From Streptomyces sp. NBC_00271 (lineage in GTDB: Bacteria > Actinomycetota > Actinomycetes > Streptomycetales > Streptomycetaceae): a stretch of 64,000 nucleotides of DNA. The position numbers and the translations under genes are program-made. How positions within the stretch are numbered: the first letter of the stretch is position 1; each line of letters opens with the position of its first letter. Shown here piece after piece: positions 25,411 through 34,655 of this stretch. The DNA is taken from NCBI RefSeq assembly GCF_036178845.1, contig NZ_CP108070.1, positions 9,486,001-9,550,000 of the forward strand. The letters run 5' to 3'. The notes beneath the pieces are model-generated. The model searched no databases. It was given only the letters and a program-made list of their open reading frames with translations, and was not told the origin of the DNA.

Positions 25411-26577
25411 TCACGCGTCGAGCCCACCCCGCTCGACGAGCTGGCGCACGATCACGTTCCGCTGGATCTCGTTGGTGCCCTCGCCGACGATCATCAGCGG
25501 GGCGTCCCGGAAGTAGCGCTCCACGTCGAACTCGGTCGAGTAGCCGTAACCCCCGTGGATGCGCACGGCGTTGAGGGCGATCTGCATGGCGGTCTCGGAG
25601 GCGAACAGCTTGGCCATGCCCGCCTCCATGTCCACGCGCCGACCGGAGTCGGCCTCGCGTGCGGCGTGCAGGGTGAGGTGGCGCGCGGCGGAGAGGGACG
25701 TGGCCATGTCCGCGAGGTAGTTGCCGATCGACTGGTGCCGCCAGATGGGCTTGCCGAAGGACTCCCGTTCCTGTGCGTACGCGAGCGAGTCCTCCAGGGC
25801 CGCCCGGCCGACGCCGAGGGCGCGGGCGGCGACCTGGAGCCGCCCGGTCTCCAGCCCCTTCATCATCTGGGCGAACCCCTGGCCCTCGACTCCGCCCAGG
25901 ACGGCGTCGGCCGGCGCGCGGTGGTCCTCGAAGGACAACTCGCAGCTCTCGACGCCCTTGTAGCCGAGCTTCGGAAGATCGCGGGAGACGGTGAGCCCGG
26001 GGCCGTGCTCGACGAGGAGGACGGAGATGCCCCGGTGTGCGGGAATGGCGTCCGGGTCGGTCTTGCACAGCAGGGCGATCAGTCCGGAGCGCCGCGAGTT
26101 GGTGATCCACGTCTTGGAGCCGTTGACCACATAGCCGTCCGCGGTCCTGCGGGCGAGCGTGCGCATCGCCTGGAGGTCGGACCCGCCGCCGGGTTCGGTC
26201 AGCGCCATCGTCGCCCGGACCTCGCCGGTGGCCAGCCGTGGCAGCCAGCGGCGCTTCTGCTCCGCGGTGCCGAACCGCAGCAGCAGCTTGGCCACCACGG
26301 TGTGGCCGCCCATCGCGCCCGCCAGGCTCATCCAGCCGCGGGCGAGCTCCTCCGTGACGAGCACATAACAGGAGGTGGAGACGGGCGTGCCGCCGTACTC
26401 CTCGGGGACGGCGAGCCCGAAGATCCCGAGCTTCTTCATCCGCTCGATCAGGGCTTCGGGATAGGTGTTGGCGTGTTCGAGTTCCCGGACGACCGGCTTG
26501 ACGTCCTTGTCGACGAACTCGCGCACGGCGGCGACGACGAGCCGCTCGTCCTCGGACAGGACGTCGAGAGTGCTCAT
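25411..26577 (-). CDS. Acyl-CoA dehydrogenase
   Basis: 388 residues from ATG 26577 with AAGGAG 9 bases upstream; the frame continues upstream only as antisense of the CoA-transferase gene. FAD-dependent fold: ATMALTEPGGGSD (first signature), RALGVGRAALEDSLAYAQER (second), IHGGYGYSTEFDVERYFRD, and catalytic Glu366 in GEGTNEIQRN. It dehydrogenates an acyl-CoA at C2-C3 and passes electrons to ETF. It lies 80 bp downstream of a CaiB-type CoA-transferase on the same strand, suggesting one operon that activates a carboxylic acid as CoA ester and oxidises it. Confidence 0.94.
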   Translation of the reverse strand: MSTLDVLSEDERLVVAAVREFVDKDVKPVVRELEHANTYPEALIERMKKLGIFGLAVPEEYGGTPVSTSCYVLVTEELARGWMSLAGAMGGHTVVAKLLLRFGTAEQKRRWLPRLATGEVRATMALTEPGGGSDLQAMRTLARRTADGYVVNGSKTWITNSRRSGLIALLCKTDPDAIPAHRGISVLLVEHGPGLTVSRDLPKLGYKGVESCELSFEDHRAPADAVLGGVEGQGFAQMMKGLETGRLQVAARALGVGRAALEDSLAYAQERESFGKPIWRHQSIGNYLADMATSLSAARHLTLHAAREADSGRRVDMEAGMAKLFASETAMQIALNAVRIHGGYGYSTEFDVERYFRDAPLMIVGEGTNEIQRNVIVRQLVERGGLDA

Positions 26578-26657
26578 GCTGTGCCGCTCCTTGGGGGACG
26601 CGCGCGGAAGGGGAGAGGAAGCACCGGGCCGGGGAGAGGAAGCGCCGGGCCGGGGAT

Positions 26658-27860
26658 TCAGACGACGCCGTCGGCCCGGAGGGCGGCGATGTCGGCCGCG
26701 CTGTGTCCCAGCGCGGCCAGGATCGTGTCGGTGTGCTCGCCGACGGCGGGAACGGCGTCCATACGGGGAGTGACCCCGGCCAGGTCGACGGGCGGCAGCA
26801 GCGCGGGCACGGGCCCCGCGCCCCCGGGCAGTCGGACGTCCTGCCAGCGGTGGCGCTCCTCGAGCACGGGGTGGGTGAGGAACTCCTCGACCGTGTTCAC
26901 ACCGGAGTTGGCGATCCTCGCCGAGTCCAGCAGCTTCATCGCTTCCTGACTGTCCAGCGCGCGGAACCGCGCGGCCACGATCGCGTTCAGCTCCTCCCGG
27001 TGCGACACACGATCCGAGCCGGTGGCGAAACGCGGGTCGTCGACGAGATCCGGGCGCCCCAGGAACCGCTCGCACAGCGCGGCCCATTCGCGCTCGTTCT
27101 GGATCGAGAAGAGGACGTCCTTGCCGTCGGCCGCGGGGTAGGCGCCGTACGGGGCGATGGTGGCGTGCTGGGTGCCGAGCCGTGGCGGCTGGGTGCCGCC
27201 GTGGCGCGTGTAGTACGCGGGCTGCCCCATCCACTCCGCCAGCGCCTCGAACAGCGAGACCTCCACCGCGCGGGCGACTCCCGTGGTGGCGCGCGTGAAG
27301 AGGGCGGTGAGGACGCCCGAGTAGGCGTACATCCCGGCCGCGATGTCGGCGATCGACACCCCAGTCCGGGCGGACCCGTGCTCGTTCCCCGTCAGGGAGA
27401 CCAGTCCGGTCTGGCACTGCACGAGCAGGTCGTACGCCTTCCGGTCGGCCCAGGGCCCGCTGGTCCCGTATCCGGAGATGGTGCACGGGATCAAAGACGG
27501 GTACCGCTCCCGCAACGCCGGGGCGTCCAGCCCGAGCCGGGTGGCCGCGCCCGGCGCCAGGTTCTGTACGAAGACGTCGGCACCGGCCAGCAGTCGCTCC
27601 AGGACGTCCCGGCCCCGGGCCGACTTCAGGTCCAGGGTCAGGGACTCCTTGGAGCGGTTGAGCCATACGAAGTAGCTGGACTCGCCGTGCACGGTGGTGT
27701 CGTAGCGACGGGCGAAGTCGCCGCCTCCCGGGCGTTCCACCTTGATCACCCGGGCGCCGAGGTCGGCCAGCTGACGGGTCGCGTAGGGCGCCGCCACCGC
27801 CTGCTCGACGCTGACGACGGTGATGCCGGAGAGCGGAAGCGCTTCGGAGAGCTCGGTCAT
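26658..27860 (-). CDS. CaiB/BaiF family CoA-transferase
   Basis: 400 residues; ATG 27860 with GGAGG 7 bases upstream. Family III CoA-transferase: VVSVEQAVAAPYATRQLADL near the N-terminus, KVERPGGGDFARRYD, and the catalytic Asp172 in VSIADIAAGMYA. It moves CoA between acids through a mixed anhydride on that Asp. It is the first gene of the pair with the acyl-CoA dehydrogenase. Substrate unknown; carnitine, oxalate, succinate/itaconate or methylbranched acids are all possible in this family. Confidence 0.93.
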   Translation of the reverse strand: MTELSEALPLSGITVVSVEQAVAAPYATRQLADLGARVIKVERPGGGDFARRYDTTVHGESSYFVWLNRSKESLTLDLKSARGRDVLERLLAGADVFVQNLAPGAATRLGLDAPALRERYPSLIPCTISGYGTSGPWADRKAYDLLVQCQTGLVSLTGNEHGSARTGVSIADIAAGMYAYSGVLTALFTRATTGVARAVEVSLFEALAEWMGQPAYYTRHGGTQPPRLGTQHATIAPYGAYPAADGKDVLFSIQNEREWAALCERFLGRPDLVDDPRFATGSDRVSHREELNAIVAARFRALDSQEAMKLLDSARIANSGVNTVEEFLTHPVLEERHRWQDVRLPGGAGPVPALLPPVDLAGVTPRMDAVPAVGEHTDTILAALGHSAADIAALRADGVV

Positions 27861-28039
27861 GGGGCGACCTCCAGAGGCTGGCCGGGAGACCGCGGCGACG
27901 CGGCCGTGATGCCATCATGGTCGCTCATGGAGGCCTCGGTGAAATAGCAAGCCCTGATGGCTCCACACGGAGCGCTGAGCCCTCGGGTATCCCGATCAGG
28001 GTGTGGTTGGCCCTCGCGGGCGAGCCCAATACTCGGCGC

Positions 28040-28942
28040 ATGGACGGAAAACGACAGCTGGGTGAGTTCCTGCGGGCGCGCCGCTCGCAGCTGCGGCCCG
28101 AGGACCTCGGTGTGGTGACGTACGGCGAACGCCGTCGCGTGCCGGGGCTGCGGCGCGAGGAACTGGCCCGGCTCGCCGGGGTGAGCGAGTCGTACTACGC
28201 GCGGCTGGAGCAGGGGCAGTCCCAGGCCTCCCCGGACGTCCTGGACGCGATCGCCCAGGCACTGCGGCTGAGCGAGGCCGAACGACGGCACCTGCGGGAG
28301 CTGTCCGCCGCTGCCCGGCGCCGGCCACGGACGCGCCGCCCGGCGCCGGAACGGGTCTCACCCGCGGTCGCCCAACTCCTGGGCGTGCTCTCGGAGGTGC
28401 CCGTGGTGGTGACGGGCCGGTACAGCGACGTACTGGCGTGGAACCGCGCCGGGCACGCGCTGTACGCCGGACACCTCGACCCGGACGGCCCGGACCGGCC
28501 GGGTGACCGTCCCAACATGGCCCGGCTGGTGTTCCTCGACGCCCACACCCGCGATCTGTACGCGGACTGGCCGGCCAAGGCCAGAGCCGTCGTGGGCACG
28601 TTGCGCCTGGCGTCCGGGCAGTACCCCGACGACCCGGCACTCGCCTCGCTCGTCGGTGAACTGACCCTCAACAGCGCCGAGTTCGCGGCGATGTGGGCCG
28701 ACCACCGGGTCAAGACCAGCGACGTCGCGGTCTACGCGATGCGGCATCCGCTGGTCGGCGCCATGGACGTCACCCAGCAGACGCTGCACACCGAACAGGG
28801 ACAGTACGTCGTCGTCGCGACCACCGAGGCCGACTCGCCCTCCCGGGCCGCCATGACCCTACTCACCCACAGCACGGCGGCGGCCGGCCCGTCCGCCGTG
28901 CGCCCGAAAACCATCACGAAGGAAACAGCGAAAGAAGCATGA
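28040..28942 (+). CDS. XRE family regulator with MmyB-like ligand domain
   Basis: 300 residues. N-terminal helix-turn-helix (about 8-80): LGEFLRARRSQLRPEDLGV, VPGLRREELARLAGVSESYY and RLEQGQSQASPDVL. The C-terminal MmyB-like domain (PF17765) carries RYSDVLAWNRAGHALY and LVFLDAHTRDLYADW, which in this family binds a fatty-acid-like ligand. Its stop overlaps the ATG of the secreted propeller gene (28939-28942), so regulator and secreted protein are co-expressed, which is unusual because such regulators generally control a divergent oxidoreductase. Confidence 0.93.
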   Translation: MDGKRQLGEFLRARRSQLRPEDLGVVTYGERRRVPGLRREELARLAGVSESYYARLEQGQSQASPDVLDAIAQALRLSEAERRHLRELSAAARRRPRTRRPAPERVSPAVAQLLGVLSEVPVVVTGRYSDVLAWNRAGHALYAGHLDPDGPDRPGDRPNMARLVFLDAHTRDLYADWPAKARAVVGTLRLASGQYPDDPALASLVGELTLNSAEFAAMWADHRVKTSDVAVYAMRHPLVGAMDVTQQTLHTEQGQYVVVATTEADSPSRAAMTLLTHSTAAAGPSAVRPKTITKETAKEA

Positions 28943-29943
28943 GAAAGAAACTGACCGCACGGAAACTGACCGCACTCGCCTACACGCTCACGGCCGCCGG
29001 AATGACCGCCGTGACCGCCCTCACCGCGTCCCCCGCGGGGGCCTGCACCGGGCCGCTCGCGAAGCCCCGTATCGCCGCGCACTTCGACCTGACACGGGGG
29101 CAGATGCCCGAGAACATCGCGCTGGAGCCCGACGGCACGGCCGACGTCACCTTCGCTGCCGCCCGGCAGGTGGCCGCCGTCAGCACGGCGGGTACGACCC
29201 GCGTCCTGGCCACCCTGCCGGCCCCGGCCGACGGCGGAGTGCACACCCCGGTCCTCGGCTTCGCCCTGACCACCGGCATCGCCCGGGCCCACGACGGCAC
29301 GCTGTACTTCCTCTACGCCACCGGCACTTCGGACCTGACCGGCCTGTGGCGACTGCGCCCGGGCGGCACCCCGCAACGCATCGCCGCCCTCCCCGCGGAC
29401 GGCCTGCCCAACGGACTGGTGCTGGACGAACACCGAGGCAGGCTCTACGTCGCCGACTCCGTACTGGGGAAGATCTACACCGTCCCCACGAAGGGCTCGA
29501 CCGGCAGCGAACCGGCCACCTGGTCCGCCGCCCCCGAACTCTCCGCGACCGGCTTCCTCGGCGTCAACGGTCTGAAGATCCACGACAACGCGCTGTGGGC
29601 GACCAACCTCGACCGGGGCACCGTGCTGCGCATCCCGTTCGGCCCGGGCGGCGGGCCCGGCCCCGTACGGATCCGGGCGACGGATCTGGCCGGCATCGAC
29701 GACTTCGCCTTCACCGGCCGCGGGGACGAGATCCTGGCCGCGCTCAACGGCCCCAACACGGTCGTACGCATCCGCCGCGACGGCACCTCGTCGACCGTAC
29801 TCACCGCCGCCGACGGCCTGCAGAACCCGACCTCCGTCGCGCTGCGCCACGGCACGCTCTACGTGCTCAGCGCCGCCTACACCACGTCCACCGACCCCAA
29901 CCTCCTGCTGGGCCCCGCGTCTATAGGAAGGAGCCGGAAGTAG
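28939..29943 (+). CDS. Secreted SMP-30/gluconolactonase-like beta-propeller protein
   Basis: 334 residues. Tat- or Sec-type signal peptide 1-36 (MRKKLTARKLTALAYTLTAA ... SPAGAC). The remainder is a six-bladed propeller pattern, with repeats like LPNGLVLDEHRGRLYVADS, VNGLKIHDNALWATNLDRG and LQNPTSVALRHGTLYVLS, characteristic of SMP-30/gluconolactonase/NHL-like proteins. Likely exported to the wall or medium; whether it is a lactonase is not shown. It is translationally coupled to the XRE regulator upstream. The C-terminal GRSRK is an oddly charged tail and may be read beyond the original stop. Confidence 0.85.
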   Translation: MRKKLTARKLTALAYTLTAAGMTAVTALTASPAGACTGPLAKPRIAAHFDLTRGQMPENIALEPDGTADVTFAAARQVAAVSTAGTTRVLATLPAPADGGVHTPVLGFALTTGIARAHDGTLYFLYATGTSDLTGLWRLRPGGTPQRIAALPADGLPNGLVLDEHRGRLYVADSVLGKIYTVPTKGSTGSEPATWSAAPELSATGFLGVNGLKIHDNALWATNLDRGTVLRIPFGPGGGPGPVRIRATDLAGIDDFAFTGRGDEILAALNGPNTVVRIRRDGTSSTVLTAADGLQNPTSVALRHGTLYVLSAAYTTSTDPNLLLGPASIGRSRK

Positions 29944-29991
29944 TCGGAGGGAACCGGAAATAGTTCGCCCCACCCGACAAGCTCCCCGGGA

Positions 29992-31035
29992 CTACCGCTC
30001 GTCGTCGAAGGTCACGACGACCTTCTCCGCCGCACCCGGCGTCAGCGCGAGCTCGAACGCGTGCTTGGCGTCACCGAAGGGGACGCGGTGGCTGATGAGC
30101 TTGGCGAAGCGCTCGTGGTGCTCGACGAGTTCGGGGGTGACCTCGAAGATCTCGGTGGGATAGCCCTGCGAGGCGATGAGCGTCAGCTCACTGCGGAGCA
30201 TCCCGCCGAGATCGACCGCGTCGGACTTCTTCTGCACGGCCACCATGACCAGCTTGGCTCCCCACTTCGCCGACTCGACCGTGGTGTTGATGACGGCGGC
30301 GACACCGGCCGCGTCGATGTAGATGTCGGTGGCGGGACGGGGCTGCCCGAGCGCGTTCGCGGCCTGGCCGTGCAGTTCGGCCAGCCGCTCGGTCACGTTC
30401 TCCTCGGCGGAGTTGATGACGGCGTCGGCACCCACGGCGAGTGCGGTCTCCAGGCGCTCGGGGATGACGTCGGCGACCGTGACGTGCTGGACCCCCCGCA
30501 GCTTCAGCCAGATCGCCGCGCCGAGACCGATCGGCCCGGCACCGAAGATCACGACCTTGTCGGCCGGCTCGGCCCCGGACCGGTTGACGCAGTGGCGGGC
30601 GACGGCCATGGGCTCGTTGAGGGCCGCGACGTCGAAGGGAACGGTCCCGGGGAAGACGGCGACGCTCTTGCCGATCTCGGCGTTCTCGATGAGGAGGTAC
30701 TCGGCGAGGGCGCCGAACCTGCCACCGCAGCCGATGATGCCGGAGGGGGCGGCCTGGGGGTTGACCACCACACGGTCGCCCACCTTCAGGTCCTCGACCT
30801 CGGCGCCGACCTCGACGATCTCACCCGCGGGCTCGTGACCGAGGGGGATGGAGACCATGGAGCCGTCGGGGCCGAAGGGCGCGCCGCCGATGTGCAGGAA
30901 GAAGGTGTCGGTCCCACAGATCCCACAGGCGCGGATGCGCATGAGGACGTCCTTGGGACCGGGTACCGGGCGCTCGACCTCGAGGACGTCGATGGCGTTG
31001 ACGGGGCCGGTCTGTACGGACTTCATGGTGGCCAT
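29992..31035 (-). CDS. Zinc-dependent alcohol dehydrogenase family protein
   Basis: 347 residues, medium-chain dehydrogenase. Catalytic zinc ligands Cys37/Cys40 region (ACGICGTD) and GHEPAGE (His67, Glu68); NAD(P) loop GAGPIGLGAA near 165-175. The usual four-Cys lobe for structural zinc is missing: only one Cys lies in that stretch (IIGCGGRFG). This places it with threonine/sorbitol dehydrogenase-like enzymes. ATG 31035 or 31026 are both possible. The MarR gene at 31398 is divergent and may control it. Confidence 0.9.
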   Translation of the reverse strand: MATMKSVQTGPVNAIDVLEVERPVPGPKDVLMRIRACGICGTDTFFLHIGGAPFGPDGSMVSIPLGHEPAGEIVEVGAEVEDLKVGDRVVVNPQAAPSGIIGCGGRFGALAEYLLIENAEIGKSVAVFPGTVPFDVAALNEPMAVARHCVNRSGAEPADKVVIFGAGPIGLGAAIWLKLRGVQHVTVADVIPERLETALAVGADAVINSAEENVTERLAELHGQAANALGQPRPATDIYIDAAGVAAVINTTVESAKWGAKLVMVAVQKKSDAVDLGGMLRSELTLIASQGYPTEIFEVTPELVEHHERFAKLISHRVPFGDAKHAFELALTPGAAEKVVVTFDDER

Positions 31036-31302
31036 GGAGGGATTCGCTTTCTGAAGACGCTGCGACAGTTGCTTGCTGCGGGCTGCTTGCTACCGGCTCG
31101 GACGAGCCGTGACCGGTGCGCGCGGTTCGCGACCCGATCGGATCAGGGGGCCGCCCTCGGGCCCGGCGGCGGACGGGGGAGTGAACCGGCCGCCGGGCCC
31201 GGGACTGCGCCGTTCCCCGTCCCCACGGGTTCGGCGCGGCGAGGTCGCCTCCGCTGGAGGGGGCCTCGGTCTGTGTGTCGGCCACCGGCTCTCACTACTG
31301 GC

Positions 31303-31380
31303 TTACTTGAGTCAGGCAAGCATATGTGAAGTACTTGAGTCAAGCAAATGGTTCCCTAAGTTACTTGACTCAGGCAATCA
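31303..31380. promoter_or_regulatory. Three repeated MarR-type sites
   Basis: ACTTGAGTCAGGCAAG at 31305-31320, ACTTGAGTCAAGCAAA at 31333-31348 and ACTTGACTCAGGCAAT at 31363-31378, spaced 28 and 30 bases. The core CTTGAnTCAAG is palindromic. The last copy ends 19 bases before the MarR start, so the sites probably cover the promoters of both MarR and the divergent dehydrogenase. Confidence 0.8.
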
Positions 31381-31397
31381 GGCGCTAAACTGGACCC

Positions 31398-31922
31398 ATG
31401 CCCACACCGCCGCCCGCAGATGTTCCCGTCTCGACCGCCACGTTGGAGATCGAGCGCGCCCTGAGCCGCATCACCTACCTGGCCAGAGGGATCCGCCAGC
31501 ACGATCGGCTGATGGCGCTGGCCGGAGTGGCGCTGGACCGTGCCGCGACGGCGCTGCTGCGGCAGATCGCCGACTCCGAGCCGATGCGCCCCAGCGAGCT
31601 GGCGGCCCGGCTGGCCGTGGAGGCGTCCCACATCACCCGGCAGGTGCAGCAGCTGCAGAAGGCCGGTCTCGTGACCCGGGTCCCGGACCCCGACGACCGC
31701 CGTGCGCAGCGCATTCAGATCACCCCGGCAGGCGAGGAGGCGGTCCACCGCATCCGCGAGGCGAGCACGCGGGGTATGCAGATGGCTCTGGCGGACTGGT
31801 CGCCACAGGAGTTGCAGCAGCTCGCCACCCTGTTCCACCGGATGGTGGACGACTTCCTCTCCTACGCCATCGAGGACGAGGAAACCCCCCGGGAGCCGGC
31901 CGGGGCTGCCCGCCCGGCCTGA
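31398..31922 (+). CDS. MarR family transcriptional regulator
   Basis: 174 residues. Winged helix from about 45 to 115: LDRAATALLRQIADSEPMRP, LAARLAVEASHITRQVQQLQ and wing VTRVPDPDDRRAQRIQITP. The C-terminal tail is Glu/Pro/Ala-rich. Three copies of a palindromic motif precede it. The divergent zinc alcohol dehydrogenase is the nearest candidate target. Confidence 0.92.
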   Translation: MPTPPPADVPVSTATLEIERALSRITYLARGIRQHDRLMALAGVALDRAATALLRQIADSEPMRPSELAARLAVEASHITRQVQQLQKAGLVTRVPDPDDRRAQRIQITPAGEEAVHRIREASTRGMQMALADWSPQELQQLATLFHRMVDDFLSYAIEDEETPREPAGAARPA

Positions 31923-32370
31923 TCCGACGGCCCGCTCGGCTCGGCCGGGCCGCCCAGCCGCACGACACCCCGCCCGGTTCGACCGCTCGGCGCCACGTAC
32001 AGCCAGCCCGCCCGCTCAGCGACAACCCGCACAGCCCGCCGCACCGCTCAACAGCAGCCCACGCACGCCGCCGAACCGCCAACGGCCACCGCACCCCCGC
32101 CCGCGGCACCCCGCACCACCCCCGGCCCGACCACGCAGAAGTGCCGCCCCTGGAGCCCGCTCAGAAGCGCCGCAGCACACTCCACGGTGGCGGACGTCCC
32201 TTCGGAGACCCGCGGAGGAGTCCCCGTGAGTGCACTGTTCCCCTCACCCGCACGCGTCCGACGTACCGCCCCCGCCGCCCGGCGGACCCGGCGGAGACCT
32301 CCGACCGCACCCCTCTCGTCGCTCGGTGCCGCTCCCGCGTGAAGTCCGGCCCTACACGAATGGTCTTTCC
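31923..32370. other. Gene-free interval
   Basis: About 450 bases, C-rich on the plus strand, with no recognisable protein on either strand. The frame of the following response regulator is open from 32230, but its translation there is a Pro/His/Arg-rich string with no family look. Confidence 0.45.
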
Positions 32371-33123
32371 ATGTACGGATACGTGAGTGCGTGGCGGTCG
32401 CCGGTGCGTGGGCAGGGTCAGCATGTCCTCGTGGTCGCCGACGGCCCCGACATCACCGAACTGCTCTCGACCACACTGGAATTGGCGGGCTATCACGTCA
32501 AAATCGCGGCTGGCGCAGCCGAGTTGACGGCCCAGCTCGCCGAGCACCACTTCGACCTGGTGGTCCTCGACGCGATGATGACCGACCTGGGCGGCATCCC
32601 CCGCAGACACCGGCTCGTGCCCACCGGGCGACCGCCCGTGCTGTTCCTGACCGAGTGCGACTCCCTGGGCAGTCTCATCCCCGATCTGGGCCTGGGCGAG
32701 GTGGACTATGTCACCAAGCCCTTCCGGATCGCCGAGGTGCTGGCCCGGGCGCAGGTACTGCTGCGCGGCAGGGGCGCGGGGCGCGGGGACGGCTCGCCGA
32801 GCTACGGCGACCTGGTTCTCGACGACGCGGCCTGTCAGGCGCGGCGCGGACGGCGGGCGCTCGATCTGACCCCCGCCGAGTACCGGCTGTTGCGGCATCT
32901 TCTGGTCAACGCGGAACAGGTGTTCTCGAAGGACCAGATCAGTCGGTACGTCTGGGGTGAGGTCCGTGCCGAGAACGCGATCGAGAAGCTCGTGTCCCGC
33001 CTTCGACGCAAGGTGAACCAGGAAGAACCGGCCCTCATCCACACCCGCCGGGGCTTCGGCTACTCGCGGCCGCTCGTACGGTCCTGCTGGCCGACGGCAC
33101 GCGACTGTCGTACGACGGTCTGA
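32371..33123 (+). CDS. OmpR-type response regulator with altered C-terminus
   Basis: 250 residues. Receiver domain (about 18-135): phosphoacceptor Asp in LVVLDAMMTD, Lys in YVTKPF; the first acidic pocket position is weak (VVADGPD). The winged-helix effector (about 150-235) has RRALDLTPAEYRLLRHLLVN, FSKDQISRYVWGE and VSRLRRKVN ending HTRRGFGYS. After GFGYSRP the usual 4-6 terminal residues are replaced by a Cys/Arg-rich tail, because the gene runs into a truncated flavoprotein gene in another frame. No histidine kinase adjoins it. It may still work, since the DNA-binding part is complete. Confidence 0.8.
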   Translation: MYGYVSAWRSPVRGQGQHVLVVADGPDITELLSTTLELAGYHVKIAAGAAELTAQLAEHHFDLVVLDAMMTDLGGIPRRHRLVPTGRPPVLFLTECDSLGSLIPDLGLGEVDYVTKPFRIAEVLARAQVLLRGRGAGRGDGSPSYGDLVLDDAACQARRGRRALDLTPAEYRLLRHLLVNAEQVFSKDQISRYVWGEVRAENAIEKLVSRLRRKVNQEEPALIHTRRGFGYSRPLVRSCWPTARDCRTTV

Positions 33124-34033
33124 TCGTGGCCACCGGGGTACGCTCCCGCAGGCTCCCCGGCGAGGGTGCGCACGTACTGCGCACGGTGGACGACGCGCTC
33201 ACCCTGCGGGAACGGCTGGGGCACGGGCGGCGACTCGTGATCGTCGGTGCCGGGTTCCTCGGCGTGGAGGCCGCCGCCGTGGCGCGCGGCATGGGCACGG
33301 AGGTCACGCTCCTCGAACCGGCCCCGGTTCCGCTGGCGCACGCGGTGGGCGAGGAGGTCGGGCGGGTGTTCTCGGCGGCCCACCTGGAGCACGGCGTCGA
33401 TCTGCGGACCGGTGTGACCGTCACCGGCGTGACGGAGGACGGTGTGCGGCTCGCGGGCGGTGAACTCGTGGACGCCGACGAGGTGTTGGTCACGATCGGA
33501 TGTGTGCCGAACACCGGGTGGCTCGAGGGCAGCGGCCTCAAGGTGGCCGATGGCCTGGTGTGCGATCAGTTCTGCGCGGCCGCGCCGGGGTGTACGGGGC
33601 GGGGGACGTCGCCCGCTGGTTCAACCCGTTGTTCGGTACGTCGATGCGGATCGAGCACCGGACCAATGCCGCCGAGCAGGGCGTCACCGCCGCCTACAAC
33701 CTGCTCCACCCCGAGGCCCGCAGGCCCTTCGCCCCGATGCCGTACTTCTGGTCGGACCAGTACGACATGAAGGTGCAGGCGTTCGGCCATCTGCGCGGGC
33801 ACGACGAGATCGTCGTGGTGGAGGGCGAGATGAGCGAGCGTCGGTTCCTGGCCATCTACCGCACCGGTGACCGGCTGGCCGGGGCGCTTGCGGTCGGGAT
33901 GCCGCCGAAGGCCATGCGTCCCTGGCGGCAGGCCATTGCCATGGGCACCAGCTGGCACGAGGCGATACGGGCGTGGGCGTGGGCGACGGACGCCGATGCC
34001 AAGGAGATCGTCCACGGCGAACCGTCGTTCTGA
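33078..34033 (+). pseudogene. FAD-dependent ferredoxin/NAD(P)H oxidoreductase, 5'-truncated and frameshifted
   Basis: Begins abruptly at about 33078 with VLLADGTRLSYDGLIVATGV, the middle of the FAD domain, so the N-terminal FAD-binding GxGxxG is missing. It continues through the NADH loop VIVGAGFLGVEAAAVARGMG and VDADEVLVTIGCVPNTGWLE. Near 33585-33590 the frame shifts; the last part reads VYGAGDVARWFNPLFG, then a reductase C-terminal domain (PYFWSDQYDMKVQAFGHLRG) to TGA 34031-34033. The family reduces ferredoxins for P450 or Rieske systems. Two lesions make it non-functional. The left edge coincides with the end of the response regulator gene, marking a deletion or recombination joint. Confidence 0.8.
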
Positions 34034-34088
34034 GCACCGCCCGCGGGAGGGCCCGCGCGTCGCCACGCGGGCCCCGTCCGCCTGCGGC

Positions 34089-34655
34089 CTACGGCCTCGT
34101 CTCCATGGTCGTACCCGCCGAAGTGCCCGCCGAAGTCCCTGTCGAAGTGCCCGCGGACGTGCCCTCGGATGTGTCCGCGGGTGTGGACGGCTCCCCGGTC
34201 ACCGGCGTCGACGGGCTGCCGGAGAGCGGGCTTCGGCGGGGCAGGCAGGCGGCGAAGCCGAAGGCGACCAGGGCGGCGCCGGAACCGATGGCCATGACCA
34301 CCCGGAAGGCGTTCTCGGAGGGCAGGGCCACGGAGCCGAACGTGGTGGTCATCTGGGCCAGGGTGACACCCGCGACCGCGCTGGAGACCGATGTGCCGAT
34401 GGACCGCATGAGTGTGTTGAGGCTGTTGGCCGCGGCGGTCTCAGAGACGGGCACGGCCCCCATGACGAGCGAGGGCATTGCGCCGTAGGCGAGCCCGACG
34501 CCGACCCCGATGATGCTGGAGACGAGGACGAGCTGCCAGATGGCGGACATCATCGTGACGCCGATGCCGTAGCCGGCGGCGACCACGAGGGCGCCGAGCA
34601 TCAGCGTGACCTTGGGCCCCTTGGTCTTGGAGATCCGCGCGGACAGCGGTGCCGT
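34089..34655 (-). pseudogene. MFS transporter, N-terminal half missing
   Basis: On the minus strand, similarity starts at about 34652 with APLSARISKTKGPKVTLMLG and runs through five or six membrane spans (LVVAAGYGIGVTMMSAIWQL, NSLNTLMRSIGTSVSSAVAG, VMAIGSGAALVAFGFAACLP). That is the second half of a 14-span DHA2 pump. The C-terminal tail is a low-complexity string of GTSA/GTST units encoded by an imperfect DNA repeat (34119-34180). Upstream of 34655 the sequence belongs to a different gene on the plus strand. Confidence 0.75.

Noticed and set aside
25411..27918. 835-codon frame that seems to fuse the CoA-transferase region to the acyl-CoA dehydrogenase
   Set aside because: The upstream part is a shadow frame of the CaiB gene; the dehydrogenase has its own ATG and AAGGAG at 26577.
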